Program-made: the position numbers and the translations under genes
Notes under the pieces: model-generated
What the model saw: only the letters and a program-made list of their open reading frames with translations
Told to the model about the DNA's origin: nothing
The model's database searches: none
Shown: positions 33,119 through 41,292 of the stretch, in pieces
Position numbering within the stretch: the first letter of the stretch is position 1
Layout of the letters: every line of letters begins with the position of its first letter
Origin: Verrucomicrobium sp. BvORR034
GTDB lineage: Bacteria; Verrucomicrobiota; Verrucomicrobiia; Verrucomicrobiales; Verrucomicrobiaceae
DNA length: 64,000 nt
Assembly: GCF_000739635.1 (NCBI RefSeq)
Contig: NZ_BATQ01000067.1
Location: 62,001 to 126,000 of the forward strand
Direction of reading: 5' to 3'

Positions 33119-33865
33119 ATGAGCAAGCTCCTCAATCGAGTCGCAGTAGTTACCGGTGCCGGCCGTGGGATCGGTCGCGCCATCGCAGAACGTTTTGCCG
33201 CAGAAGGCGCCAAGGTTGCCATCGTCAGCCGCACGGAAAACAGTTCCCAAGGAGCCGCCGAGGCCATCAATGCCGCCTATCCCGGAGCCGCGAAGGCTTA
33301 CGCTGTGGACGTGGCCGATGCCGCCGCCGTGCTGGCGATGGGCAAACAGGTGCTGGCCGATCTGGGTAGCGTGGACATTCTGGTGAACAACGCTGGCGTC
33401 ACGCGCGATGGCCTGGCCCTACGCATGAGCGACGAGGATTGGGATGTCGTTCTTAACACCAACCTCAAAGGGGCGTTCAACCTCGTAAAGGCCTTCCAGC
33501 GCTCCATCCTGAAGTCAAAGACCGGGCGCATCATCAACGTGGCCAGCGTCATTGGTTTGATCGGCAATGCTGGCCAGTGCAACTATGCTGCGAGCAAGGC
33601 TGGCCTCATTGGCTTCAGCAAGTCTCTGGCGCGGGAGTTTGCAGGTCGTGCCGTCACTGTCAACGCCATTGCTCCGGGGTTCATCGTCACAGACATGACC
33701 AATGAACTGAACGACGCCCAGAAGGAAGGGGTGCTCAAGCAGATCCCGCTCGCCAGCTTCGGTGAGGCGGTGGACATCGCCAATGCCGCTGCCTTCCTCG
33801 CGAGCGACGAAGCACGCTACATCACGGGCCAGACGCTGGCGGTGGATGGCGGTATGGTGATGTAA
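33119..33865 (+). CDS. fabG: 3-oxoacyl-ACP reductase
   Basis: A protein of 248 aa with the full short-chain dehydrogenase pattern: TGAGRGIGRAIAERF for NADPH binding, NNAGVTRDGLALRM, the catalytic Ser-Tyr-Lys set (NVASVIGLIGN and NYAASKAG), and the C-terminal YITGQTLAVDGGMVM ending typical of FabG. It reduces 3-oxoacyl-ACP in fatty acid synthesis. The ATG at 33119-33121 overlaps no neighbour. No acpP or fabD/fabF gene is adjacent, so it stands alone, and another member of the SDR family cannot be fully excluded. Confidence 0.9.
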   Translation: MSKLLNRVAVVTGAGRGIGRAIAERFAAEGAKVAIVSRTENSSQGAAEAINAAYPGAAKAYAVDVADAAAVLAMGKQVLADLGSVDILVNNAGVTRDGLALRMSDEDWDVVLNTNLKGAFNLVKAFQRSILKSKTGRIINVASVIGLIGNAGQCNYAASKAGLIGFSKSLAREFAGRAVTVNAIAPGFIVTDMTNELNDAQKEGVLKQIPLASFGEAVDIANAAAFLASDEARYITGQTLAVDGGMVM

Positions 33866-33956
33866 AAAGGCCCAGTAATCCGGTAATTCCGCGAACCAGT
33901 AGTCCAGAACCTTAGCAATAAGGCAGTACGGTAGTTTGTCGCGCGGATTGATTTGC

Positions 33957-33988
33957 AAGGGCGGTTGTGTGTAAACGCTGCCGCCCTT
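33957..33988 (+). terminator. Hairpin after fabG, possible terminator
   Basis: AAGGGCGG and CCGCCCTT form an 8-bp stem with a 16-base loop, about 90 bp after fabG. Only a short T run follows, so it is a weak terminator. Confidence 0.45.
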
Positions 33989-34291
33989 TGTGCTGGGTAG
34001 GGAAGTTCAGGAAAGTCCAGGCGTGAATTTGTGTGTTTTTGTTTGCTTCATGCACTTACGCATCGTTTTTTTTGCGAATCGGCGCTGAAGGAATGGTTGG
34101 AGAGGGCGATCTGCAAGTGGTTGTCCATGAATGTGAAAAATTGGCGAGGCGATCCGAAGAGGGGTGGGGTAGTAGCGGTTTGTAAGTATGCCTTAACCAA
34201 CAATGTGTTGACAAACATTGTGTAGGTTGTTCGATGTGAGGGTATATTGATTTGATGCTGGGTGCCGTGCCATTGGGCTTTTGCGCGTGTC
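33989..34291. promoter_or_regulatory. Upstream region of the signalling operon with a 22-bp inverted repeat
   Basis: A gene-free, relatively AT-rich stretch. At 34200-34221 an inverted repeat, ACAATGT-N8-ACATTGT, overlaps a TTGACA (34208-34213) that could be a -35 element. A TATATT follows at 34243-34248, but the spacing is too long for one simple promoter. The repeat could be an operator for the kinase/receiver operon. Confidence 0.5.
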
Positions 34292-36004
34292 ATGAAGGCG
34301 GAATCTAACAGGGACGTTGAAAGCCGATTTGCCCGGCTTGCTGTGGCATTTGAAAACCTAAGGGCTGGAGGGCGGCCGCTTTGTTCGCTGGCAGTCAATT
34401 TGATCGGTCTCGCCTTCAGGGATCTGCCTCACCATGCGGCGGGTGGGCTGATTGTGCCTCAGATCGGGGATGGGGCGGGGCGAGAGCTGGAATTTCTGGT
34501 GGATGACGAAGATATGCTGGAGACGAGGTGCTGCGCGGCCCTGGAGAAGGTGCAGGAGCTTTGGTCGAGGATGGAACTGAAGGAACCTCGGCAGTGCAAG
34601 CTGGATCTGCCGACGGGAGGGGATGCGGTGCTGCTATTGACGCCAGTGGTTTCAGGATTTGACAACCCGATCGGCTGCTTCTGGGTGTTGGTGGATGAAA
34701 AGGTTCTGGAGAAGGCGCAGCCGCGTATCGAGTACGTGGCCACATATGTCTCCCGGGCGGTCAGGGCGGAGAAAGCCTGCGCGGCGATTGAGCAACTGTC
34801 CAGCCAGGACCTTAACGTGCCCAGTTCGTCCAACGCAATTGCTGATGCCGTGGCGGAGGCGGGGCGTCTGGCCTTGGCGGCGGCGGCGGTAGTGGTGTGG
34901 ATTGTGGACAAATCCCGTGGAGCGTTGAAGACACGCGGTTTTGCCCTGGACCCGCCCGGACGGGTGCATCTGGACATGAACATCGGGGAGGGCATTGCTG
35001 GCAAGGCGGTCCAGAACGGGAAACCGGTGATGTTGAATGACCTGCTCGATGAAGACGAACTCAAGGAGAAGAGTTTGGGGGTGGCTCATCACCGGGATCT
35101 GGTGAAGCAGCGGAATTGGCGCGCGGCCATATTTGTACCGCTGGACATTGGTGGGGAGGCTGCGGGGGTGATTGCGGCTTATGCGAAGCGTCAGTTTGGC
35201 TTCTCTGAAATTGATCTACATATTCTACAGGCCTTTGCGAACCGCATGAGCGCGGGGCTGGCCAATGCGGATCGGATCCAGATGCTCACGGAGATGGAGC
35301 GTCGCATCATCCAGGCGGCACCGGCGATTGAGGCAGGAAGGCTGGCACTGGAGAATGTGCATGATGCGATAGAGCAACTCCTGCACGCGCAGAACTATTT
35401 GTCCACGGCGCTATACCAGGCCGCGCGCGGGGTGTCTGGTGTGCCGGAGATTGAGCAAGCCCTTGTGTGCGTGGACAAGGGCAAGAAGAGGATTCACTCT
35501 CTAACGAGGCTGGCCCGATTCAGCGAAGTCAGGAAGACGCGAGTGTCTCTGCGAGAGTTTCTGGACAGGGCAGTGGACCAGGTGAGGAATGAGGCCGCGA
35601 AGATACGGGTGAACGTCGAGGTAAAGTGCCCCCATGCGTGGCGTATTCGCGTGGATGAGGACAAACTGCAGCGGGTCTTTGCCAACCTCTTTGCGAACTC
35701 GCTGTGGTTTCTGGAGCGGGACACTAAGGGGATGCAGAAGCTGATTCGCATATCGGCGGAGCAGGTGGATGAGGGGCTGATGATCAAGTTTTATGACAAC
35801 GGGCCAGGCATCGAGTCCTCCAAACTAGAGCGTGTATTTGACTACCTTTTCACCACGCGGATGCATGAGGGCATGGGACTGGGGTTGGCGATTGTGCGCC
35901 AATTGATCCACGCTCATGGCGGGACTGTGCGGGCGGCTTCCAAGTGGGGCTACCACACGGAGATGATCATCCATCTACCGGGAATGCAGGTCGAGTTTGC
36001 ATAG
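34292..36004 (+). CDS. GAF-domain sensor histidine kinase lacking a canonical H-box
   Basis: A protein of about 570 aa starting at the ATG 34292-34294. Residues about 30-160 look like a weak GAF-like domain and about 180-330 a clear GAF domain (IGEGIAGKAVQNGKPVMLND). No membrane segment is present, so it is cytoplasmic. Residues about 340-420 form the helical linker where the phosphoaccepting histidine should be; the best candidate is His357 in ENVHDAIEQLLHAQ, which lacks the usual H-E/D-x-R/N-x-P pattern. Residues about 450-565 are the HATPase_c domain with NLFANSLWFL, YDNGPGI and GMGLGLAIV. It is first of three tightly packed genes and likely signals to the receiver encoded 24 bp downstream. 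Confidence 0.82.
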   Translation: MKAESNRDVESRFARLAVAFENLRAGGRPLCSLAVNLIGLAFRDLPHHAAGGLIVPQIGDGAGRELEFLVDDEDMLETRCCAALEKVQELWSRMELKEPRQCKLDLPTGGDAVLLLTPVVSGFDNPIGCFWVLVDEKVLEKAQPRIEYVATYVSRAVRAEKACAAIEQLSSQDLNVPSSSNAIADAVAEAGRLALAAAAVVVWIVDKSRGALKTRGFALDPPGRVHLDMNIGEGIAGKAVQNGKPVMLNDLLDEDELKEKSLGVAHHRDLVKQRNWRAAIFVPLDIGGEAAGVIAAYAKRQFGFSEIDLHILQAFANRMSAGLANADRIQMLTEMERRIIQAAPAIEAGRLALENVHDAIEQLLHAQNYLSTALYQAARGVSGVPEIEQALVCVDKGKKRIHSLTRLARFSEVRKTRVSLREFLDRAVDQVRNEAAKIRVNVEVKCPHAWRIRVDEDKLQRVFANLFANSLWFLERDTKGMQKLIRISAEQVDEGLMIKFYDNGPGIESSKLERVFDYLFTTRMHEGMGLGLAIVRQLIHAHGGTVRAASKWGYHTEMIIHLPGMQVEFA

Positions 36005-36028
36005 AAGCATGTTCAGGAGCCTTCGCCT

Positions 36029-37246
36029 ATGAAAAAGAACGAAAGACGACAATTGTTGTGGGTTGATGACCAGATTGCGCAGCTTTCGTCCTTTGTCAGG
36101 GCCCTGGATGAAAACGGGTTTCAGGTAACCACTGCAGACTGTACGGCGACGGCCGTGGCTCTGGCGCGGGAGACTGAGTTCGAGGCCTGCTTGGTAGACA
36201 TCAACATGCCGCCGCCAGATGGGGTTGAGTGCCTGCGGCAGTTGCGTCAGATCTTGCCCAAAACCAGGCTAGCGGTCCTGTCGGGCTATCTTTACCTAGC
36301 GCGATACCAAGCGGAGCTGCGGTCGTTGGGCTTTGATGTGCAGCTGATGGACAAAGACTTTGACAACCCCAGCAGTTCGAAGTTTGACTCGGAGTTCCTT
36401 GCCCCGATCCGGCGGTTGATGGAGGAGGGGGTCACTACCACGATCAAAATCCAGGACGAGGTAGCTATTGAACTGCGGGGCAAGAACCCATTTGACATGC
36501 CGTTGTCAGAGTTCACCGAGCTGCCGTTGGTGGTAAAGGACCAGCTACGCGTGCAAGCGGGCAAAATTGCCCGGAAGACGCTCGACCGGGCATTTGCGGA
36601 AGGGAAGCTCTGGGTGCTGCTGTGCGGGGACCACCAAGTGGTGCGGGCCTATGGTAGCTCTCCGGAAGAGAACTGGGACGAGGAGAGCATGATGGACTTT
36701 GGGCGGATCCAGCAGCGGGTGCCGTTTGTGTTTTGGAATGATGTGGAAGTGGATGACGTGGATATGGCCTGGGCTCCCTGTGGAGACCAGAGTGGAAGGT
36801 CTTTCTACCCCACGGTGACGCTGGCCTTTGCGGGCGACAAGGAGGTGTCGGCCCATTTTGATACGGGGGCACCCATGACGTTTTTCAGCTATGAGGCGTT
36901 GTTGGCCCTCGAACTGATCAAACCCACGACTTTTTGGGCTCCAAAGCGTCGGCTGGGAGCGGACTCCGCGCACTACTGGGCTACGGCTCTCAAGCTTCAA
37001 TGCCTGGTGCGCTGCCAAGGGAATGGAGGGACGGTGGGGGTAGAGATCCGCGGGCAGGCGGTCCGAAATTGGGAGGAGGGACCATTTGCGAGGTTCTGCA
37101 AGCCTACCTGCCCGCTGCGGTTGGAGACTGGAGGGGGGAGGATTCTCTGTCCGGGCCGGAAGGCTTTGGTCGGACGCAACTTGCTAATTGAAAACTCGCT
37201 GACAGTCGTTCTGGACGGTACTAAGCGACTAACCATGTTACAATGA
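36029..37246 (+). CDS. Receiver domain fused to a retropepsin-like aspartic protease domain
   Basis: A protein of 405 aa preceded by a good AGGAG site. Residues 7-130 form a receiver: Asp13-Asp14, phosphoacceptor Asp57 in LVDINMPPPDG, Ser85 and Lys109. There is no DNA-binding output domain. Residues about 165-245 resemble the DUF5678-like module (LWVLLCGDHQVVRAYG). Residues about 258-405 look like a single-domain retropepsin: AHFDTGAPMTFFSYEAL holds the catalytic Asp-Thr-Gly-Ala (278-281), and VGRNLLIENSLTVVLDG matches the second conserved G-R-x-L-L and V-x-L-D elements. The domain pairing is inferred from motif order. The next gene overlaps by 4 bp. Regulated proteolysis is the obvious hypothesis, not shown. 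Confidence 0.75.
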   Translation: MKKNERRQLLWVDDQIAQLSSFVRALDENGFQVTTADCTATAVALARETEFEACLVDINMPPPDGVECLRQLRQILPKTRLAVLSGYLYLARYQAELRSLGFDVQLMDKDFDNPSSSKFDSEFLAPIRRLMEEGVTTTIKIQDEVAIELRGKNPFDMPLSEFTELPLVVKDQLRVQAGKIARKTLDRAFAEGKLWVLLCGDHQVVRAYGSSPEENWDEESMMDFGRIQQRVPFVFWNDVEVDDVDMAWAPCGDQSGRSFYPTVTLAFAGDKEVSAHFDTGAPMTFFSYEALLALELIKPTTFWAPKRRLGADSAHYWATALKLQCLVRCQGNGGTVGVEIRGQAVRNWEEGPFARFCKPTCPLRLETGGGRILCPGRKALVGRNLLIENSLTVVLDGTKRLTMLQ

Positions 37247-37725
37247 AAGAACTGGACATTCTCTTTGGTTTGATCGGTCTCGCTGGTTACGAAGCGTTGC
37301 GCCTCTACAAGAGCTTTATTGCTAGGAGGGCGTTGATTCCCAAGCGGCAAATGAAGGTCTATCTCTTGATCGTGGGAGTGCTGGCGGTTTTTGCGGGGGC
37401 TTGCGCCTACGCGCTCGCAAACGGAAACTTGGCCAACGCCCTCTTCGTGGGCTTCTCTGTGCCGACCGGGATCAGGGCGTTATTATCTCCTGCGCCCGAG
37501 GCCGGGCGTGACAGGAGCGTGGAAGGTGGCAAAAAGTCTGCCAAAGCTCCCAAGACTGGCGCGGACAACAACGAGGTGGAGGTGGATGACTTCGATGTGG
37601 AGGACTCGGAAGATGAGCCGAATCGAGAAGCGGCAGGAAGTCTGGAGTCTGAGGCGATCAAGGAATCGCGTCGCCAAGAGTTGTCCAGCAATGCCAGGGG
37701 TGCGCTGAGAGAGTACTTTCAATAA
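37243..37725 (+). CDS. Small membrane protein with acidic cytoplasmic tail, third gene of the signalling operon
   Basis: A protein of 160 aa whose ATG overlaps the stop of the receiver-protease gene (ATGA). Two hydrophobic segments lie near residues 5-20 and 38-60 (VYLLIVGVLAVFAGACAYAL). The C-terminal half is hydrophilic and acidic (VEVDDFDVEDSEDEPNREAA) and ends in a charged helix-like stretch. No family is recognised. Tight coupling to the kinase and receiver-protease genes suggests a partner, anchor or substrate of the protease. That is inference; no cleavage site can be read from sequence. Confidence 0.65.
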   Translation: MKELDILFGLIGLAGYEALRLYKSFIARRALIPKRQMKVYLLIVGVLAVFAGACAYALANGNLANALFVGFSVPTGIRALLSPAPEAGRDRSVEGGKKSAKAPKTGADNNEVEVDDFDVEDSEDEPNREAAGSLESEAIKESRRQELSSNARGALREYFQ

Positions 37726-37745
37726 TCCAGGGCTTTCAGCTGTGC

Positions 37746-38675
37746 CTAAACTATGTACTCCCGCCACTTGTCGCGCAGGGTCAGGGCGGAACCCAGCCAG
37801 GCGGCGAAGGTGGGGCTGCCGGGAACCACCCAGTGGCCGCTCTGGTCCCAATAGTTCACGGGACTGCTGAGGTCGCCATCGCTTGGGACGACCCAGTAGC
37901 AGGCGTTGGAGGCCATGGCGATAGGATAGAGGCGTGCCTCCTGCAAGGTCGGTATGACGTGCTCCCAGTCGGTGGTGATTTCCTCCAATCCATCCAGCCT
38001 GAGGAACTGGGCGTACTCCCCATCAGGCGATTCTGGTGAAGGGCATGCGAATTCTACTCCGGCCAGCGGGAGCGAGGTCATGAGCTCCTCCCACCAGGTG
38101 GGAACCTGGAGCTGGGGCAGGGTGCGGGCCAGAATCCAGGGTTCGAGGACTTCACCTCGAGATCCGTCTTTTGCGACTGTCTCCAGGAGCAGCCGCAGGG
38201 GACCGGCCACCTCGGGTGGGGCGGTGGCCCACCAGTTGGAGGTGGCGATGGGGTCGGGCTGGGTATCCAGGCTGGCGAGCAGGGCCGCCACCTCGGTGGA
38301 CTTGGTGTACAGGGCGCCGTCCAACGCGGTCTTGCGCCTGCGGTCACGGGCTTTGGGATCAGCGCCCGCCTCCAGAAGGACTTTCACGGCGGGCAGGCTT
38401 CCTTTGAAGGCGGCGTGCATCAAAGCGGTCTCACCGCGGCTGTTGGGGCGGTCCACTTCGGCACCCAGTGTCAACAGGGCCTTGATGGTTTCTGGCTGCC
38501 CTCTGCCTGCAGCATGTTCCAGCAGGGTGGCGCTGGCGCCGTAGTTGGCATCCACGAGGAACTCCTCGCCGGCATCTTGAAGGGCCTTTACAGATTCCAG
38601 GAATTTTTCCACCTTCCCTGTGCGGACGTAGAGTTCCAGGTCGTTTTTGATGCGGGCAATGGAATCGGAAGACAT
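37746..38675 (-). CDS. Ankyrin-repeat protein with possible SMI1/KNR4-like C-terminal region
   Basis: A protein of about 309 aa from the ATG 38673-38675. Residues about 40-140 contain three ankyrin-like repeats with the consensus LLEHAAGRGQPETIKALLTL, GETALMHAAFKGSLPAVKVL and KTALDGALYTKSTEVAALLA. The second half holds a Trp-rich region (EITTDWEHVIPTLQEARLYP) that resembles SUKH (SMI1/KNR4) immunity-type domains in layout, but this match is weak. No signal peptide is seen. It is convergent with the three-gene signalling operon. A role as antitoxin or scaffold is a guess. Confidence 0.7.
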   Translation of the reverse strand: MSSDSIARIKNDLELYVRTGKVEKFLESVKALQDAGEEFLVDANYGASATLLEHAAGRGQPETIKALLTLGAEVDRPNSRGETALMHAAFKGSLPAVKVLLEAGADPKARDRRRKTALDGALYTKSTEVAALLASLDTQPDPIATSNWWATAPPEVAGPLRLLLETVAKDGSRGEVLEPWILARTLPQLQVPTWWEELMTSLPLAGVEFACPSPESPDGEYAQFLRLDGLEEITTDWEHVIPTLQEARLYPIAMASNACYWVVPSDGDLSSPVNYWDQSGHWVVPGSPTFAAWLGSALTLRDKWREYIV

Positions 38676-39011
38676 GGGGTGGGGGGAGTGTGGCAATTAT
38701 AGATGTTCCATGTGCCAAAAATCAAGCAGTGGCTGTGAGGCTCTCTTTGGACATGCGGTTGAGTTTCTCGGGCAGGCGCCGCACACGGCGAGGCTGGATC
38801 CTGTCAACGAACCTTGGTGCCGAAGTGAGCCAGGCCGCCACAACTCCTTCGGAGTAGATTCCCGAACCTCATCTTCCAAACGTAGACTCGCTTGAAGCTC
38901 GTCCAACGTTGGGCTTGTGGCCTCATCCTCTTCGAGGAAGAGCTTCAACTGAGCATTTGCACTGCAAAGTTTACTGGGCCCTGCAGGTCTGGATCATCTC
39001 TTGCACACGCC
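38676..39011. other. Gene-free region between ankyrin gene and cassette protein D
   Basis: About 336 bp with no convincing gene; an 83-codon minus-strand frame at 38697-38948 lacks any protein-like signature. It contains one ACTCC-TTC-GGAGT hairpin (38843-38855) like those in the 30-kb cluster. The end of the long minus-strand cassette transcript falls here. Confidence 0.5.
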
Positions 39012-39596
39012 CTAGTACAGTTGAACCGCTGCGGTGTGGGGATTGATCACCAGGACGCGGTGGTTCGCGGGAGGGGTGGATTCGTCTTTTATTTCCTCTT
39101 CCAGTGCCAGAGTCAAGCACCAGCGGTCGGTGGCGCCTTTGTCCAGATCCGTGGTGCCGGAGGCCTTCAGCGTGTAGTAGCCGTCGGGGATGGTGGTGGA
39201 TTTGTGCTTGAGCAGGGAGGAGTGCACTTCGTTTTCCAGGATGACGACGCCGGGATCGAGGAAGATCGGTTCGCCCACGGGGCTGGGCAGGCCGGTGGTG
39301 GGCTCCACGGCATAGATCTGCACGCCCCGCAGGCGGTTGGCGGGACTGATGTCCAGTGTGCGGCGGAGCAGGCGGACTTCGAGACTGCGATTCTCCCGCA
39401 CGGCCTGGAGGGTGGCGGCACCGTGTTCACCGGCGAGGCGGGTGGCGGAGGCGCTGAGCCTCTGGGACTGCAGGGACTGGTTGAGCCCGCCAATGGAGAG
39501 GCTCATGATCACACTGGCCACGGCGATCACCACGATCAGCTCCACGAGGGTGAATCCGCGGGCCGATGGACGGGGGGCGGGAGAGTGTGGGTTCAT
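39012..39596 (-). CDS. Verru_Chthon cassette protein D (prepilin-like)
   Basis: A protein of about 194 aa from the ATG 39594-39596. It has a type IV prepilin-like N-terminus: basic SARG, cleavage before the methylated Phe, then FTLVELIVVIAVASVIMSLS with Glu at position 5. The rest is soluble and resembles minor pseudopilins (GspH/FimT-like size). It is the last gene of the cassette (order A, B, C, D), 47 bp after C. Known from the Verru_Chthon cassette, a conserved gene set of Verrucomicrobium and Chthoniobacter of unknown function. Membership is inferred from size, order and prepilin signature. Confidence 0.82.
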   Translation of the reverse strand: MNPHSPAPRPSARGFTLVELIVVIAVASVIMSLSIGGLNQSLQSQRLSASATRLAGEHGAATLQAVRENRSLEVRLLRRTLDISPANRLRGVQIYAVEPTTGLPSPVGEPIFLDPGVVILENEVHSSLLKHKSTTIPDGYYTLKASGTTDLDKGATDRWCLTLALEEEIKDESTPPANHRVLVINPHTAAVQLY

Positions 39597-39643
39597 GGAA
39601 ACAAAATGGCGTGGGAATTTGTGGGATCCATCTGCCGCAGCAC

Positions 39644-40726
39644 CTACGGAGTGGTCGTGGGATTCTTCTGTTTCTCGGTATGCCACTTGGCGGCGCGGAT
39701 GGAGACCGTGGTATTGAAGATGCGGTGTTGCAGGTTCATGGTGGTCAGGGTGGCCGAGAGCTCGGTCAGATCCTCCTCCAGCTTGGCAGGCCGGGTGAAG
39801 AGCTCGTTGTTGACGAGGTTCACCAGTTCTGTGGAGAGGGTTTCGTCGTGCTCCATCTTGAGCCAGGAGCTTTCATCCAGAGCCACGAGCACGATGCGGA
39901 TGGCCGGAGGCAGCTGGTGACGGCGGGCCGCATCCACATCGGAAATGTTGCCGCTGGAGAGCTGACAGCTGCGCGTGTCATAGAGATAGTCATCCGGCTG
40001 GGTGGACTGTCCGGGGAAGGTGGGCCGGATGATGAGGGCCAGGATGTTTTCCGCGAGCGGTTCCGACCGCGTTTGCAAAGGGGTGCGGAACCAGGAGTAG
40101 AGACCCGAGGCGGTGGAGGCGGCATGCAAGGCCGGACGGGTGCCTGCGGTGGCGGTGCTGGGCAGCTTGAAGAGATCAAAGTTCTCCGAGGGCAGGCGGA
40201 ACTCCATGAGCCGGAAGCGCTTTTTCTCAGGGTGGGTGGGGGAGGCTATCGTCATGAACCCGGGACGGGTGGGCAGGTCAGAATTGTACTCCACATAGTA
40301 GCCCCAGGCGTTGAGGGCCTGGTCCAGTCCGGCACCGGGTTGGGTGGCGGGGTCCAGATGATCCACCCCCAGAGGTGCCTGGAAGAACACGCTGTGACCG
40401 ATGGTGGGATTGGCCATGGAAGTGAGCAAAGAGGAGGCGGGGCCGGAGACATAGTGCAGCTCGGACTGTCGCTGGTAGTAAGTGGGCTGGTTGGGGTCGT
40501 TGTAGTCCCAGTAGTTGTTCAGGGTGGCCTGGGCGAGCTGGCGGGAGATGCTCTCGAAGGCCTCACGTGCACTCCGGAAGGCCTCGGCCTGGGACTTGGT
40601 GCGCTGCCAGGTCTGCTGGGTGGTGCCCATGATCTGCACCATGAGCGTGAGCAGGATGGAGGTGATCGTCATGGAGACGAGCATCTCCAGCAGGGTGAAG
40701 GCGGGGGCGTGCAGGCGGCGGTTCAT
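39644..40726 (-). CDS. Verru_Chthon cassette protein C (prepilin-like)
   Basis: A protein of 360 aa. The N-terminus is prepilin-like (APA, then FTLLEMLVSMTITSILLTLM with Glu5), followed by a large soluble part containing QTWQRTKSQAEAFRSAREAF. This is the layout of cassette protein C (GspJ-like minor pseudopilin). Its start is 14 bp after the stop of protein B, and protein D follows 47 bp on. It would be processed by a prepilin peptidase, which is not encoded in the window. Confidence 0.88.
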   Translation of the reverse strand: MNRRLHAPAFTLLEMLVSMTITSILLTLMVQIMGTTQQTWQRTKSQAEAFRSAREAFESISRQLAQATLNNYWDYNDPNQPTYYQRQSELHYVSGPASSLLTSMANPTIGHSVFFQAPLGVDHLDPATQPGAGLDQALNAWGYYVEYNSDLPTRPGFMTIASPTHPEKKRFRLMEFRLPSENFDLFKLPSTATAGTRPALHAASTASGLYSWFRTPLQTRSEPLAENILALIIRPTFPGQSTQPDDYLYDTRSCQLSSGNISDVDAARRHQLPPAIRIVLVALDESSWLKMEHDETLSTELVNLVNNELFTRPAKLEEDLTELSATLTTMNLQHRIFNTTVSIRAAKWHTEKQKNPTTTP

Positions 40727-40740
40727 GGAAGCAACTTGGG

Positions 40741-41238
40741 TTAGGGGGTGTCATCCATCTGGGCGATCTGCGTGGCGTAGGTGTTGCAGCGTGGGGTGCC
40801 AAAGTCTGAGGGACTGGAGCCGGTGACGATATCGATGCGGAGGAGCCGCAGCCGGGGATTTGTGGCTGTGCTGCCCGGCAGGGGTGGGGCATCCTGCACC
40901 CGGCCCCTGGCCAGGTAGGTGACTTGAGCGCTCTCCAGGCTCTCCAGCTCACCTCCTTGATAGTCGAAGGCGTAAGTGCGGCTGGAGTAGCCGGAACTGG
41001 TGATCTCCTGCCAGGTGCTCATCTGGGCCTGCCCGGCAAGCGTCTGCAGGATCCGGGCATGGGCGGCTGTATTGGCCGACTGGCGCATGCCATCCAGACC
41101 TGCCGGAAGGAGGCCCAGGAGAGTCATGGCCACGGTGGCGGTCACAGCCACCGCGAGGGTGACTTCAACAAGTGAGAAGGCAGAGGAGCAGCGGACCCGG
41201 TACAGACGGGCTCGCACGTCGGGGAAGACAAGTTTCAT
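40741..41238 (-). CDS. Verru_Chthon cassette protein B (prepilin-like)
   Basis: A protein of 165 aa. After an Arg-rich start (RARLYRVRCSSA) it has the prepilin core FSLVEVTLAVAVTATVAMTL, with Glu at position 5, and a short soluble domain. Size and position match cassette protein B (GspI-like). It is 54 bp after protein A and 14 bp before protein C, all on the minus strand. Confidence 0.85.
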   Translation of the reverse strand: MKLVFPDVRARLYRVRCSSAFSLVEVTLAVAVTATVAMTLLGLLPAGLDGMRQSANTAAHARILQTLAGQAQMSTWQEITSSGYSSRTYAFDYQGGELESLESAQVTYLARGRVQDAPPLPGSTATNPRLRLLRIDIVTGSSPSDFGTPRCNTYATQIAQMDDTP

Positions 41239-41292
41239 GGGGAATGGCGGTGCTCAAATGAGGGTGGGGGTGCATGAAGTGGGAACAGAAAG

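Noticed and set aside
38697-38948. An 83-codon minus-strand frame
   Set aside because: No motif, no ribosome site, and the amino acid pattern looks random; treated as non-coding.
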